Part shown: in pieces, positions 51,001 through 62,127 of the stretch
Position numbering within the stretch: position 1 is the stretch's first letter
Layout: each line of letters starts with the position of its first letter
DNA from: Diplosphaera chodatii
Taxonomy: Eukaryota > Chlorophyta > Trebouxiophyceae > Prasiolales > Stichococcaceae
DNA length: 64,000 bases
Assembly: GCA_032358165.1 (NCBI GenBank)
Contig: JAALGY010000053.1
Location: 2,604,001 to 2,668,000, forward strand
Reading direction: 5' to 3'
Made by a program: the position numbers and the translations under genes
Notes under the pieces: generated by a model
What the model saw: only the letters and a program-made list of their open reading frames with translations
What the model was told of the DNA's origin: nothing
Databases searched by the model: none

Positions 51001-51627
51001 ATTTGGACGCTGCTGGTCACTGCTGCTCAAATATCGTCTGCAGGTGATTGATTTGCTCATGGCAGACCCGCGGCTGGGGCGGAACCTCACGGCGCCCAGC
51101 GTCAGCGCCGGCCCCAACAACCTGTACATGCGAGGTGAGCTCACCGCCACCCAACGCCCTAGCTGCACGGCGTGGCCTGAACCTGCAGCCGACCTTGGCT
51201 GCGCTGCTACAATGGACCCTCACAGCACAAGCGTGTGAGATATGGTCTGAGATGTGCAAGTCACACAAGGTCCTGGACTGCACTTTGCGCAGGAGTGCTG
51301 GAAGAGGAGACGCGGCCAAACCTGAGCCGCCCCATCGCGCAGCTCGTCAGTGGCGACGGCGCCCAGCTGCAGGTGAGCTGCCCTGCTGACTCGATTTTCC
51401 GAGTGTCAGCTCAAATCGGGTGACAAACGTTCAATGTGCGAGCCTTCAACCAAAGTGCGCACCAGGACAAGATCCACTGAGCAGTCCATCATCGGGTCAG
51501 ATGCTGACATCCTTGCAATCCCCCTGCACAGGTGAACGACCGCAAGCTGCTGGCGCCGCTGAAGGTTCGGCTCAAGTTCGCGGGCCGCAGCGCCTCGCCG
51601 CCTGGCAGCGTCCCCATGCAGGAGTGA
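48012..51627 (+). CDS. UBA3: NEDD8-activating enzyme E1 catalytic subunit (UBA3/ECR1)
   Basis: With AXR1/NAE1 it adenylates NEDD8/RUB and passes it to the E2 UBC12 for cullin neddylation. Eleven exons give 439 aa: 48012-48122, 48281-48426, 48563-48608, 48751-48907, 49440-49623, 49959-50103, 50334-50479, 50663-50780, 51044-51134, 51293-51372 and 51532-51627. The nucleotide-binding motif is GAGGLG at residues 46-51, followed by [20 protein letters not shown] and [13 protein letters not shown]. Zinc cysteines are C191/C194 (TPCFECTL) and the later ACLEC pair. The catalytic cysteine is C208 in [11 protein letters not shown]. The C-terminal ubiquitin-fold domain starts near [12 protein letters not shown]. 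The length is close to the human 463 aa. All donors are GT. It is the only intact UBA3 in the window. Confidence 0.95.
50565..50582 (+). repeat. Short (AC)n microsatellite in UBA3 intron 7
   Basis: About nine AC units between 50565 and 50582. Intronic; no role is evident. Confidence 0.85.
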
Positions 51628-52117
51628 GGGGGCACAGCCAGCAAGGGGCGTCAGGAACGAGGGCCATCAGGAGCGGTAGTCATGTGCAGGATGAGCTCCA
51701 GTGGGAGTGAAACAGGATCAGCTGGGCCGTGCTTTTGGGCGGCAGCCCCATGCTGGCACAGGAAAAAATCTTTTAGTAGCAGCATGACGGAGATCTTCAA
51801 GGAGACATATCATTTGAGGCAATGCCTTGCAGCAGCCAGCGTGCGGTTTTTCGGCCAGAAAGAGCTGCAGCGCCTGGTCCATGGCAGCGCCTTGACGCAA
51901 GAGCGAAAACAGCAGTGGACGGCAGCACATCTCTGAAAGCAGGGGGCAATGTGTGATCGTCTGTCAGACAATTCATCGCCTACGAGGCCCGTACAATAGC
52001 CACCGCTTCAGACTGGACATGACCTGGCGCAGTTTCAAAGGATGCGTCCTAATGGATGTTCCTGACTACAATAGAGGCTGAGCGCCATGGACAGGCAACA
52101 GTACGGTAGCATTGAGA
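51628..52117. other. Gene-free stretch between convergent genes
   Basis: The 3' flanks of UBA3 (+) and the kinase-like gene (-). No exon or repeat recognised. Confidence 0.55.
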
Positions 52118-54554
52118 CTAGCAGATGTCTGTCTCTGGCGCATGTCGGTCAAACTGGCTGCTCACTTGCTGCTTCCGTGCAAGCGCACGCTTGCGGCTGA
52201 CCTCCTGGTGCACCACGGCTGCATACTCTAGGTGCTCCAGCGCGCATCCCTTGTCGTGCTGGGCAGCCGGCGAGGCTCTCGACAGCCCCGGCACGATCTG
52301 ACTGCTGCCAAAATCGACCCACATCACCCGATTCGTCGCGTGACCATCCTGCAGGCCAGGAATGCATGCATGGTTGCGAGGAAACGGGCAAGCACAGCCT
52401 ACAGCGCAGGAGCTGAGCAGTGCGCATGACTGCACGCATCTGGAAGTCAGTGTATGTGTGGCATAGTAGGCATGGCGACACCAGCGACCCAGGTGGGCAT
52501 GGCCCACCTCGATGCGCCGGATCATCAGGTTGCTGGCGCTCGGGTCGCCGTGCACAACCCCGCTGTCATGGATGCGTGCCAGGGCCTCCAGCGCCTCAGC
52601 TTCCTCCTGCAAGTAGCTGGCGACTCTGCTGTTCAGCCATAGCTCAAGCGCGACCCACCTACACGGGTCACCACATTTGCATACCGCGCATTGATGCTCA
52701 AGTCGTGCCAGATGTGCACACAGCTAAGACACAGCACGCTCACAGTCTGCTACCTTGCTTGTAATGGCGTTAGTATGCAGCAAGGAGTCGCCACGCCGTG
52801 CAAGATCGTTCAGGGAGACGCCAGCATCCGCCATGGCGATGAACCCCGTGCTGCCCTCGTCCAGGCAGCCGGCGGCGATGACGGCGGGAATGCAGTCACC
52901 CTGCAGGTGCGTCAGCTTCTGGTACGCTCTCACCTGCACCACACCACCAGAACACGCACATCTCCTGCATGGGTACAGTTTTCTAGCCATGCGTGCAACA
53001 TGCGCCAACTCGATGCACGGTGCTCACCTCTGTGAGAAGCTCTGCTGCTGCAGTTGGGCAGTGGCTCAAGTGGGCCACTTTGATATGCACGGGCTGCCCA
53101 TGTATCGTGCCTGTTGCAAGCTCCCAGCCGCCACCCTCGTCGGAGCGCAGGCTGATGGCCTGGCCGGAGAACCGGACGTCTGCCGCGTCGAAGGCTGGCA
53201 GCAGCTCGAAGACGGGCAGCTCGTGGGGGAGGAAGCTGCTGTGGGCGGGGCGGCCGTCGGTTGTGGCGGAGGCATCCGGGGGCGTCAGCAGGTTTTTATG
53301 GTTCCACTCTGGCAGGCCAAACTCTAATGCCGCCAGGAACGCCTCCTCCTGGCAACAGCAGGGAGCATGGTCCGAGCTGTCGGTGCAACATGAGCTGGCA
53401 GGCAGGCATGTGCGCATGCGGGACTCAGACTGCAGTCCGTCTTTGCCGAGGGGAGCACGGCCAGCAGCAGCATCAGGTGGGAGTTGTGCGCCTTGCCTGT
53501 GCGGCACGCCAGTGCCTGTCCATGCCGGTATGATGCTGCTGCTAGCAAAGTCACCCCACAACAGGCGGGGCAGCCCCTCGTGAGCCTGCAGCGAAGGCGC
53601 AGGGTCAACTCATGATCTCACTGGCTGCACTGTACTCAGGACCAGGGCCAATGCAGCAACATACATGATGGTCCAAAGGACCTTTGGGCGCAGGTGTTGT
53701 TGCAGCACAGAGAAGCGGCGCAGCTCGGTAAACTACGCTTACATGGTGGGACTGGATGAACAAGCTCCGACTGCTGGCGCTGCCGTGCAGCACTCCGCTG
53801 TCGTGCAGCTGGCGCAGGCTGTCGAGAGCAGCCCACTTCACATCGCGAGAGACACTTCGCAGATCTGCATACTGCCGCAGCGCCGGGTCCAGGGCCGCCG
53901 TCTTCCCGAGCCGCTGGCTGCCGCTGGTGGCCAGAAACACCGACTTGTCGTTCCGCCTCCCGTCCTGCTCTACGTTGCCCAGCTTGCCCGCGCCCAGCAG
54001 CACGGGAATGCAGTCGCCCTGCAGGTGCGCCAGGCGCTGGTATGCGCGCACCTGGCAGCAGGCATGCACCCACAACCGTCATGCCGTATTCCAGTCGCAG
54101 AACCGCTTCAACCATCACACGTGCCAGCATCAGCAGCCTGCTGCAATCAGGAGGGAAGCTGTTGGGGCACCTCGTTCAGGATGTCGTCTGCTGCATCGGT
54201 GCCAGACTCCAGCACAGCTGACTTGATGAGCGCTGGCCTGCCCCGCACGCTGCCGCCGCCCTCGCGCAGGCGGTACGCAGCCGCAAACAGGGTGTACGTC
54301 TTGTCGATCCTGTGCACGTCGCCCTCCTCGAACGCCGGCAGCACGTTTAGTGCAAGCCTGCAGTCGCTCCAGTCGCATCTGGTTGTGTCCGCCTCAGCCG
54401 CTGCATGGCAGGGTGCAGGGATGCGCGGCCTTTCGGCACGCAGGTTGTGCGTGAGACGTTTCAGCAGGCTACGGCTGCTGCTCTGCACAGCAGAGTTTCT
54501 CAAATGCTGTGGGCGTTTGAGCATGTTTCGGCCTGAGGTCAACTGCCGCTGCAT
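52118..54554 (-). CDS. Protein with two tandem kinase-fold repeats, the first degenerate
   Basis: Exons 54554-54171, 54051-53743, 53585-53028, 52933-52754, 52606-52508 and 52348-52118 give 586 aa, all in phase 0. Two homologous units follow each other. Unit 1 has LNVLPAFEEGDVHRIDK, VRAYQRLAHLQGDCIPVLL, LRQLHDSGVLHGSASSRSLFI and LLWGDFASSSIIPAW. Unit 2 has FELLPAFDAADVRFSG, VRAYQKLTHLQGDCIPAVI, LARIHDSGVVHGDPSASNLMI and VMWVDFGSSQIVPG. The HGDxxxxN catalytic loop and DFG of protein kinases are kept in unit 2. Unit 1 has HGS and DFA instead, so it should be catalytically dead. The glycine loop is not obvious in either unit. Exon 3 covers the joint between units and is open throughout. The family resembles kinase-like proteins expanded in algae and fungi. 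The 5' end is uncertain; coding-like sequence continues to about 54745. Confidence 0.75.
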
Positions 54555-54949
54555 CACAGCCAGTGCCTTGCATGCCCCGCACACACACCCACGACCCAGC
54601 TGCAGGCGTGAAACTCATGGATGTAGCAGCGATGCACGACACGGTCCTGTATCTGCTTCTCAACAGCGTGGCGTACCTCAACGGCAGCAGCGCAAACGGT
54701 GCTGAAGACACAGTCACGTACCCCAACATCGAACAGCAACAACATCCACCTTCCTGGTCGCGACCAGCACCTGCCAGTTACTGAAGCAGCTGCAGGTGGC
54801 CGTCCCTCGTAGATGCTTCCCTTGACCAGTCAACGCAGGATGTGCAAATTCGCTTATGAGCATGAGCCGCAGGGCGCCGCATGTGTGCATTGGCTGCCTC
54901 AGTGCTAAACAGTCTGCACATTCGAAAGGGTTACTTGGTAGCCTTTGGA
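54555..54949. other. Short intergenic stretch, possibly holding a 5' exon of the kinase-like gene
   Basis: On the minus strand at about 54745-54590 the sequence reads VRHAVEKQIQDRVVHRCYIH, which looks coding. I could not join it with confidence to either neighbour. Confidence 0.4.
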
Positions 54950-57900
54950 CTACCACCTGGCATCTGCCTGCAGCTGCAGCCAGTCAGACACATGTTCTGG
55001 CACAGCCGCCCACATCGCCGCAGCGCCGTCCACCTCCACAATGTCTGCTGGGCGAGCCTCGCTGTGCTGCCGGCAGAGCGCTTCCAGCCAGGCCCACTGC
55101 TCCGTTCCCGCATCGTCTCCATCACCGCCGCAGCTGGGCTCCCGCGCCGCATCCCGGAACCTGTCTGTCACGGCGCCCGTGGTCAGCGTGCAGCGCCCCG
55201 GGGCGTCTGCGGTGAACGCGGCCGCCACCGCCAGCGGGACCACCACGTCGGACGGCTCCCGGAGCACGACGCTGAGGCTGCGAGCCTGCATTGCAGCAAA
55301 GCGACCCTTCATCCGACGGCTCGCACAGGCAGCTGTCCACGATGTGAGCATTCTCACCATGCATGATACATGCCAATCTGGGCAGGTGTGAAGCCGGGCA
55401 AGCAGCAGGCTGTGCTCTATAGTCCATGCATCGCACCTGGAGCTCCCACAGGATGCAGCACAGACTCTGCAGCGACTGCCGGGACCAAGGCTGTCCGCAA
55501 GACGGCTCGCCCAGTGCATGATCATCATCCCATGGCTCATCTGATTCTTCAGATTCCTCATCAGCTCGGGTAGTCTGCAGCATGAAACATGCATTTGTGT
55601 GATGCGATGTTTCACTTGCATGCTCAGGAGTTTGCACAAAAGGATTGACAATGATGCACAGTGACATCATCACCTGCACTGCCTGTACTACTTGCACTGC
55701 ACTGAGGGACGTCAGGCAGTGCATGCCCGAGAACGTCTCCAGGTCATCGAGCTTGAAGGACAAGGCATGGGTTTCGTCGACTATGCGCAACCGCCGCAGA
55801 TGTGAGGCAGCCCTCAGCTCAGGCGGAATGCCGTATAGGCCGCAGTCCTGCAGGGTCGTCAGGATCCCAGGATGTCATTCTCAGCACCGCGCTGCATGCT
55901 GACATGATCACAGGGCCTTATTGACGTGCACGGCAAAGTGCCGAGCCAGCTTGCACTCTTGCTACCGAGTGCATTCTGACAACACCATGTGGACTTCAGC
56001 AGTCATTAGTTTGCACATGCTAACACCTGCTCAGGTCACTGCTGCCGGCCATGCATGCAGTCAGTGGTGATGGTATGGTACCTGTAAGTCCAGTTCCTCC
56101 AGGTGATCCAAAGGCACTGCAGGCAGCTCGTGAGAGAGCAGCCTATTGCGCATATGCGCGTGTTCCGGAGGAATGTCGACGATGACAGTAACACTGTGCA
56201 GGCGTGGCAGCTGTTGCACAATGACTGGAAGGCTGTCCAAAAGCCGTGCATCATCAATGATCTACACGCATAATTGCATTTAAGGACATTGTCTGTATGT
56301 AGTGCTGACAACAGTTGTGCAGATGTAATATGCACGTGCTGATGGCATACATGCTGGACATTCGCAAGCAACAAACGAAGCAAATGCCTTCCAGAATTGC
56401 TGCAAGCAGCACACCTCCGCAAGCTCGCAACGTGTGTCCAGCTGTGAGCCCAGAACCGATAAGAAGCCAGGCAGCAGCTTCAGGTTGTCGGCTTTTGTGA
56501 TGCCAATGCGCTGCACATGCGTATGACAGCAGACCCCTCAGCATCTGTCATCTGACGTCGCAGGACAAGCTGCAGGCAGCGCCAGAGCATCCGGAGACGA
56601 CCCTGGAGAGCATCCTGTCTTCGCCCTTCACGCATGCAGAACTTATGCCATGCAAGGTGCTGGCTTCCCATAAGACGTATAGTATAAGCTGTCGCTTGCC
56701 TGAAGCGCCGGCAGGGCACAGCCGTTGCACAATGGCCCCCAGCCGAGCAGTCTACAAGCTCGAGACCTGCAGCTTTTCGAGACCACCCTGCAGTGGCACC
56801 CCGACACCAAAGCGCACCTGTGCAGCCGGGCATGTGTGCGAGCATGAGCAACAGCTGTTCAGGTGCACTGCCACTGCATCACGAGTGCTGCAGGCTGCAT
56901 GAAGCTGTTTGCTGAGATGTTTGATGCCAGCACTGCAGTACTGGATGCATATGCTGTGAGTGGAAGTCCAGACAGCTGTGCTCTCAAGCCATGAAGCTGA
57001 TGGGGGCATGGAAGCATGCTTGGCTGTTCACACCTACCTTGCAGAAAACGAGGGAGGTGAGTGCAGACATGCCGCCAAACCCTGGCGGGAGGTCACACAG
57101 CATGGCATCAGGGTTGCCCCCGATACGCAGCTGAGCTAGGCGCCGAAGTTCGGTGATGCTGGACTGCAGTGATCCATCAGCTGGCGCCCTCCCTGAAACC
57201 TGTGCAAGGGAGCACGACGTGCTTGCACAGGTCAATCAGGATCGAGGACGTGCCAGCAGGTGCACGGGGGCATGCGCATGCGTCCTGCATGCAACAGCAT
57301 CTATGCATGTTCTGCCACAGGGCCAGCTAATTGCGCACATGGAGGTACAAGCACGTCAGTCTGGTGAGGCGTCTCAGCGCCAGGTCTGACGGCAGAGTCA
57401 GGTACCTCCTGTCATAGTTGCAGCTATCGTGTGGCTGTACCAGCCAGAGCTTCTCCCAACGAGGTCAGGCCTGCAGTGCATCGCCGACATTATACATAAA
57501 TTCTGCCCCCACATACTTGCGGGGTCGTGAAATCACTCTGCTCAGTGTATTTGCTGAAGGCTGCAGCAGGCTGAAGCTCATGCAAGCCTTGTAGGCATCA
57601 CGAATGGGTTGCCATGCACATGCCGTCCAGCTGCTTCACCGCCAAGGCTCTCCAGACGCTCTCCCTGCTCCTCGGCAAGCTCCTTAGCGTCTGGAATCGT
57701 CAAGGTCAGACTGCACATGTACACGGTGGGCAGCCCGGCTTACAGACGCAGCATCCATTATCGTCAACACCATGCAGGCATATCGATATTTTGGCCCATG
57801 CAGACCCGGCACATCAGCTGGCATGGCGGCATGCAATTTCTGTACACAGAAGAAACGCAAGAAGCTATCAACGTGCACCTGCACAATGTTGGCAGGCCTG

Positions 57901-59256
57901 AAAGCTGTGATACATCCCCGTTATGATACACCCTGCAGCAATGAGCGTACCTGACAGCTGCATGGTTAAAGAGCCACACAAGGTGTGCCACCAGCTATCG
58001 CCATATATTCCAGTGATTGTGAGTGGCCTGGTGGCATATGCATGCACAGATGTGCACCTGATGCTGACTTCCGCCAACGTTGTTAGATGCTCCAGCACCC
58101 CAAAATCGAAGTGCACCGACCCATCTCCTGTTTTACGGGCACATGGACCTCATCAGCCTGCGGCCACTGGTATGCTTGGCAGGGGTCATGCCGCTGGCCA
58201 TTTCTCCGCAGCCGCTGGTAAGCACACAACCCGAAGCAGGGGAACTAAGCATACCACAGTTGCTGAGTTGTATGCTTGTGAGACGCCGCAGCTGCCGCAG
58301 CCACTGCCAGCTGCTCTCCCAAACCGGCATGCTCAGCTGCAAGCACTGCAGGTGGCTGAGGCCGGCCAGCGGAGCCGTCACCTGATGCGTCATGTGTAGT
58401 CGTGGCCCTGCGTACGGACCTCAAATGTGCCCTCTGGAAGGTTGCTTGGGCATCTGGCTTGCCACTGCTCGTATGCCAGGTTCCATGTGCACGGATCAGC
58501 GTGCAGGATGCTGTACCTTGACATCAGCAGATACATTTCCCTGCTGCGCACCTGGCAGGTCCACGACCAGCTCAGTCAATTTGGGCATTGAGGCCAGCCA
58601 CGGGAAAGGAGCTTTCGCTTGGAGGAGCCCATAGTCACAGGGATGCCTGCGGCAGCAGACATGTGGGCTGCGTGTCAGTATGCTGCTGTCAACTCGGTTG
58701 ACGCCTGGCTGCACGACTGCATGCGTGCTCTGTCAGAAGACAGCCATCTCTCGCATCATAGAGGGTGCTGTTGTATGCGTACTCACCTGATGTGCAGGGT
58801 GCGGATGACTGACCCGCGCAGCTGCAGCCATTCCTGCAGGGCGGGCCACCGCTCCGGAGGGGGCATTGCACGCCGTGGTATGCAGCTCAGGGGAGCAACC
58901 GAAGCCCACAACCGCGCATGCTGCACATCCCGCAGCGCGCCGCGGAAAGCTTTGCACACAAGGGGCAGGCGAATGCCCGTCCTGCACGGCGATCGTGGCG
59001 TCATGATCATCGTGAGGTGGTAGAGCAGCCAAAAGTGCCTGTGCTGTCCGCAAATATGCTGTTGCTCATTTGCCGAAGACTGCTCTGGCAGAAGGCGCCG
59101 CCTTCCATGTTTACCATGTATGAACCACACATGATGCAGCCACCTGGTGTTGGCGGGCCCACAGCGCGCCAGGATGTCTGTCAGTACCGTCTCGGGCAGA
59201 TCCAGCAGTGTGAGTGCTCGTGGTATTTGCGAATGTGCATCCATGGTACCATCCAT
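54950..59256 (-). CDS. F-box / leucine-rich-repeat protein
   Basis: Probable substrate receptor of an SCF ubiquitin ligase. Exon 1 (59256-59144) and exon 2 (58981-58787) join to an F-box: LLDLPETVLTDILARCGPAN then RLPLVCKAFRGALRDVQHAR and LWASVAPLSC. LRR exons follow: 58646-58552 (MPKLTELVVDLPG), 58381-58255 (LSHLQCLQLSMPVW, LRRLTSIQLSNCG), 58127-58058, 57710-57588, 57408-57339 (LRRLTRLTCLYLHV), 57199-57038 (LRRLAQLRIGGNPDAM), 56817 downwards, about 56520-56415, about 56262-56083, about 55870-55690 (ASHLRRLRIVDE) and 55580-55437. The last exon (about 55290-54950) is different: ARSLSVVLREPSDVVVPLAV followed by a Trp-rich tail. The intron after 57588 has a GC donor. One small exon between 58552 and 58381 and one near 56600 are unresolved. 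Whether the last exon belongs here or to the kinase-like gene is not certain. Confidence 0.75.
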
Positions 59257-60134
59257 GGTAGCTCGCTGCCTCGATGTTGTCTGCAATCCTCAATCCCAAA
59301 CCGCCAATTAATCAGCTCGGCGGCCGGCGTAGCTCATCAACCTGCAGGTTGTGACGGACGGACGCTCGTATCCAGCAGCTTGGCGTGAGATGCTGGCGCA
59401 GATGCAGTGCTGCTGAAGAGTGACCTCGCTAGCTTCGCAGGCGGTTCTCCCCCTTCGTGTCGACCAAGCGAGGTTGGGTCCAACCGATTGAGGTTAGTTG
59501 CCCTGTGAAGGAGAGTCGTGCCGATCAACACCACCTGGAACCGACACGCACATCTATCAAGGAAGACTCTAGCAGGTACGGTGCGGCGTCAGTAAATTGC
59601 TTCGGGACCCATGCAAACTGGGGCATGGTGATGCTATGGGACCAAGGTCAGCAGATGCCAACGAAGTTTGGAAGCCAGCTGAGATGGGCACGGACCATAG
59701 TCCGGACAGCAGCATGGAGACACAGCTGCGAGCTAACGAACCCTGCTGCTGCGTGTTGCTGTTGGTTGCTGGTAGGCGGAGACACTTGTGCAGACTTGCA
59801 AGTGGCCAGGTATATATGCAGATGACCGCATTGCGACGTTCCCAGAGTATCACATCTTACACGTGAGAATCGACCGTGCAACAGTGTACTAGCTGCTGAA
59901 CATCAGCTCTGAAACGACACCAGCCTGGTATGAACATCGGTGTCTCAGTCCCGGGGTTTGCCTACGATGTGACAAGTTCACACATCGCCACCTCCGGCGC
60001 TCACAAGTTGTCTGAATCATCTAGCAGTGCCGCTGCCGCCTGTCTGTGCACGCGCCACCGCAGGCCTGACGAACAGGACCCGCCTTGATGCTGCAAGCGT
60101 CCTGTGTCCCGCCAGCTGGAGTCTGGCGTGCCTA
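59257..60134. other. Gene-free stretch between two minus-strand genes
   Basis: Contains the presumed promoter of the F-box gene and the 3' flank of HSP20 gene 2. No exon or repeat recognised. Confidence 0.5.
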
Positions 60135-61588
60135 CTACTGGATCTGCACGGTGCGGGTGCGCTCCTCTGTCGACTTGGGCACGTCCACCGCCAGCACGCC
60201 GTCGGTGTACCTGCATGGGAGCAAACCTGACGCCTCAGCAGGCGCTCAAGAGCTCTGCAGCAAGCTTGCAACCAGTGTGTGATGCAAGATCACAGGGCAC
60301 ATGTGTGGTGCCCTGCAGCCAGGTCTGATGCAGCCAGGTTCTATGTGGCAGCACAAGCAAAGCAACGGGCGGCAAGGAAGGGGTTTCGCGGGCGCACTTG
60401 GCGGAGATCTTGGACAGGTCGGCGTGCTCCGGCAGCCGCAGCGACCGCCGCACGAAGGTGTGGGACCGCTCGGTGCGGTGATACTTCCACGCCGCCTCCT
60501 CCTTCCTGTCCTGCACCAGTGGCAGCAGGAAGCACTGTCAGCGATGCGCCACAGTGGCAACACCACACTGTGCAGCAGCCGCCACGCTGATGATATGCAG
60601 ACTGAAGACAGCCAGCGGGCAGCCGTGCTGTGCAGCAGGCGTGCGCTGCAGCCACGCAGGTGTACACACAGAGCACACCACCTGCCAGCTTGACGGCAGC
60701 GGCAGCGGCCTCAAAGACAGCAGAGTGCATAGCGCAGGGGTTCCCCTACAGGGTAACTGTACAAGCATGGGCGCAGAGCACTTCTCACCTTCTTCTCCTC
60801 CGCCTTCTGCACGCTCAGCGACAGCACGTCGCCGTCCACGTTGAGCTTGATGTCGGACTTGGCGACGCCCGGGATGTCCGCCTTGATCTGGAACTTGTCC
60901 GCCGTCTGCGGCACAGCACCACATGCGGTCAGCCGCCAGCGTCACGAAACATATGCACGCAGCAGCCTGGCTGACTGTGTTCGACCGATGACCAGCTGCA
61001 GGTCGGCCGTTGCCGGTTGAGGTGATGCGCTGTTATGTGCGGCGGCAGCGGCCGCAGCACGTTCGATGCAGCTGGTGCAGCCGCTGGTCATCCGCCAGCG
61101 CGGTCATGACTGAGCTCATATGAGGTTTCTGACACGGACGCAGTGGTCAGACCTAGAATCAGGCCAAGATGGCACCGCTGCACCTCGTATGAGCCCAACA
61201 ACAAGGATCTGCTAAAACAGGCCACCCAGAGTGGGGCTGTCAGTGCGGCAAGGTCGGCACGCTGGTATGAACAGGCTCAAGCGCACCACGGGCTGTCACC
61301 GCAGTCACCGCCTAGCGCCCGTGATGTCAACCAGCAGCAAGCAGGAGGTGTCACGAAGCGAGGAAAGGCGCAGCCTAGAAAGCGCCAAAGCAGTACATGG
61401 GTCCTATTGGTACGCAAAGGGTGTTCTCAGGTGAGATACATGTGTCATACCTCCACGACGTCGATGGGGATGCCCCGCACGGACGGCTGCGCCTGCCGCT
61501 GCTCCGGGTGCCCGGTCGGCAGGCTGCCCGCCAGCAGCGCTGCCGGCCAGAAGGGGTCGGCTTCGTGGAAGTGCTGCGACAGAGCCAT
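60135..61588 (-). CDS. Small heat-shock protein (HSP20/alpha-crystallin) 2
   Basis: Four exons, 61588-61451, 60905-60789, 60510-60398 and 60210-60135, give 147 aa. Exon 1 encodes an N-terminal arm of 46 residues ending IPIDVVE, the same length and intron position as gene 1. Exon 2 encodes KFQIKADIPG to LSLSVQKAEEKK. Exon 3 encodes KYHRTERSHTFVRRSLRLPE and HADLSKISAK. Exon 4 encodes YTDGVLAVDVPK and ends VQIQ. The alpha-crystallin domain is complete. The gene is divergent from HSP20 gene 3 and shares a 539-base upstream region with heat-shock-element-like sites. No targeting peptide is seen, so a cytosolic holdase is likely. Confidence 0.95.
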
Positions 61589-62127
61589 CTGCTTGCTTGT
61601 GTGGGTTACTGACTGCTGCAGCAGGCAAGATTGTGCTGCAGATGGTAGTGCCGGGCTTTGCAGGGAGCGTTGAGCTGCAGAGGCGAGGTGCAGGTGATGC
61701 TATCACAGTATTGATTGCGCTTGGGGGTCACAAACGACGACAAAGTGAGCTGAGAAAAGGATTGTGACTGGCTGCGGTGCGCTGTGCAGCGTTATGAGGC
61801 CGGGCGCTGGAAGGGTCTCGAGGCTCCAGAAGGATCTTGCGGATCTCGGATCTAGAGATTTCCAGATGCATCGCGCGCCTTCTGGCCACGCGCAGCCATG
61901 ATGCATCAGTGATGCGGATCAGCGGGCGCTAGAACCTTCGACGTGCAGCCTACATCAGCATCCTAGCAGTGTGACACGCCAATTTCAAGCCAGCAAAACT
62001 CCCAGACGTTGTAACAGTCATTCTTGCGCACTCAGCACTCAACACTCTCTGTAGCGTGCTCGCAAACCGCAGAAAGAACACAACCCATCTTCTGTCGCAA
62101 TCAATCACAGCAGAAGCCTGAGCATCA
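61589..62127. promoter_or_regulatory. Bidirectional HSP20 promoter with heat-shock-element-like sites
   Basis: The 539 bases between two divergent HSP20 start codons. A perfect GAAnnTTC dimer is at 61932-61939 (GAA CC TTC). A near-trimer CTC-CA-GAA-GG-ATC is at 61824-61836 and TTC-CA-GAT at 61860-61867. HSF binds alternating nGAAn units, so a heat-inducible shared promoter is expected. No TATA box was assigned. Confidence 0.6.

Larger units (their letters stand above)
45915..51627. repeat. Segmental duplication, copy B (MUS81 stub, intact UBA3)
   Basis: Same gene order and orientation as 32653-36132, in direct orientation about 13 kb away. It is longer because the UBA3 exons lost from copy A are present here. 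Confidence 0.9.
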
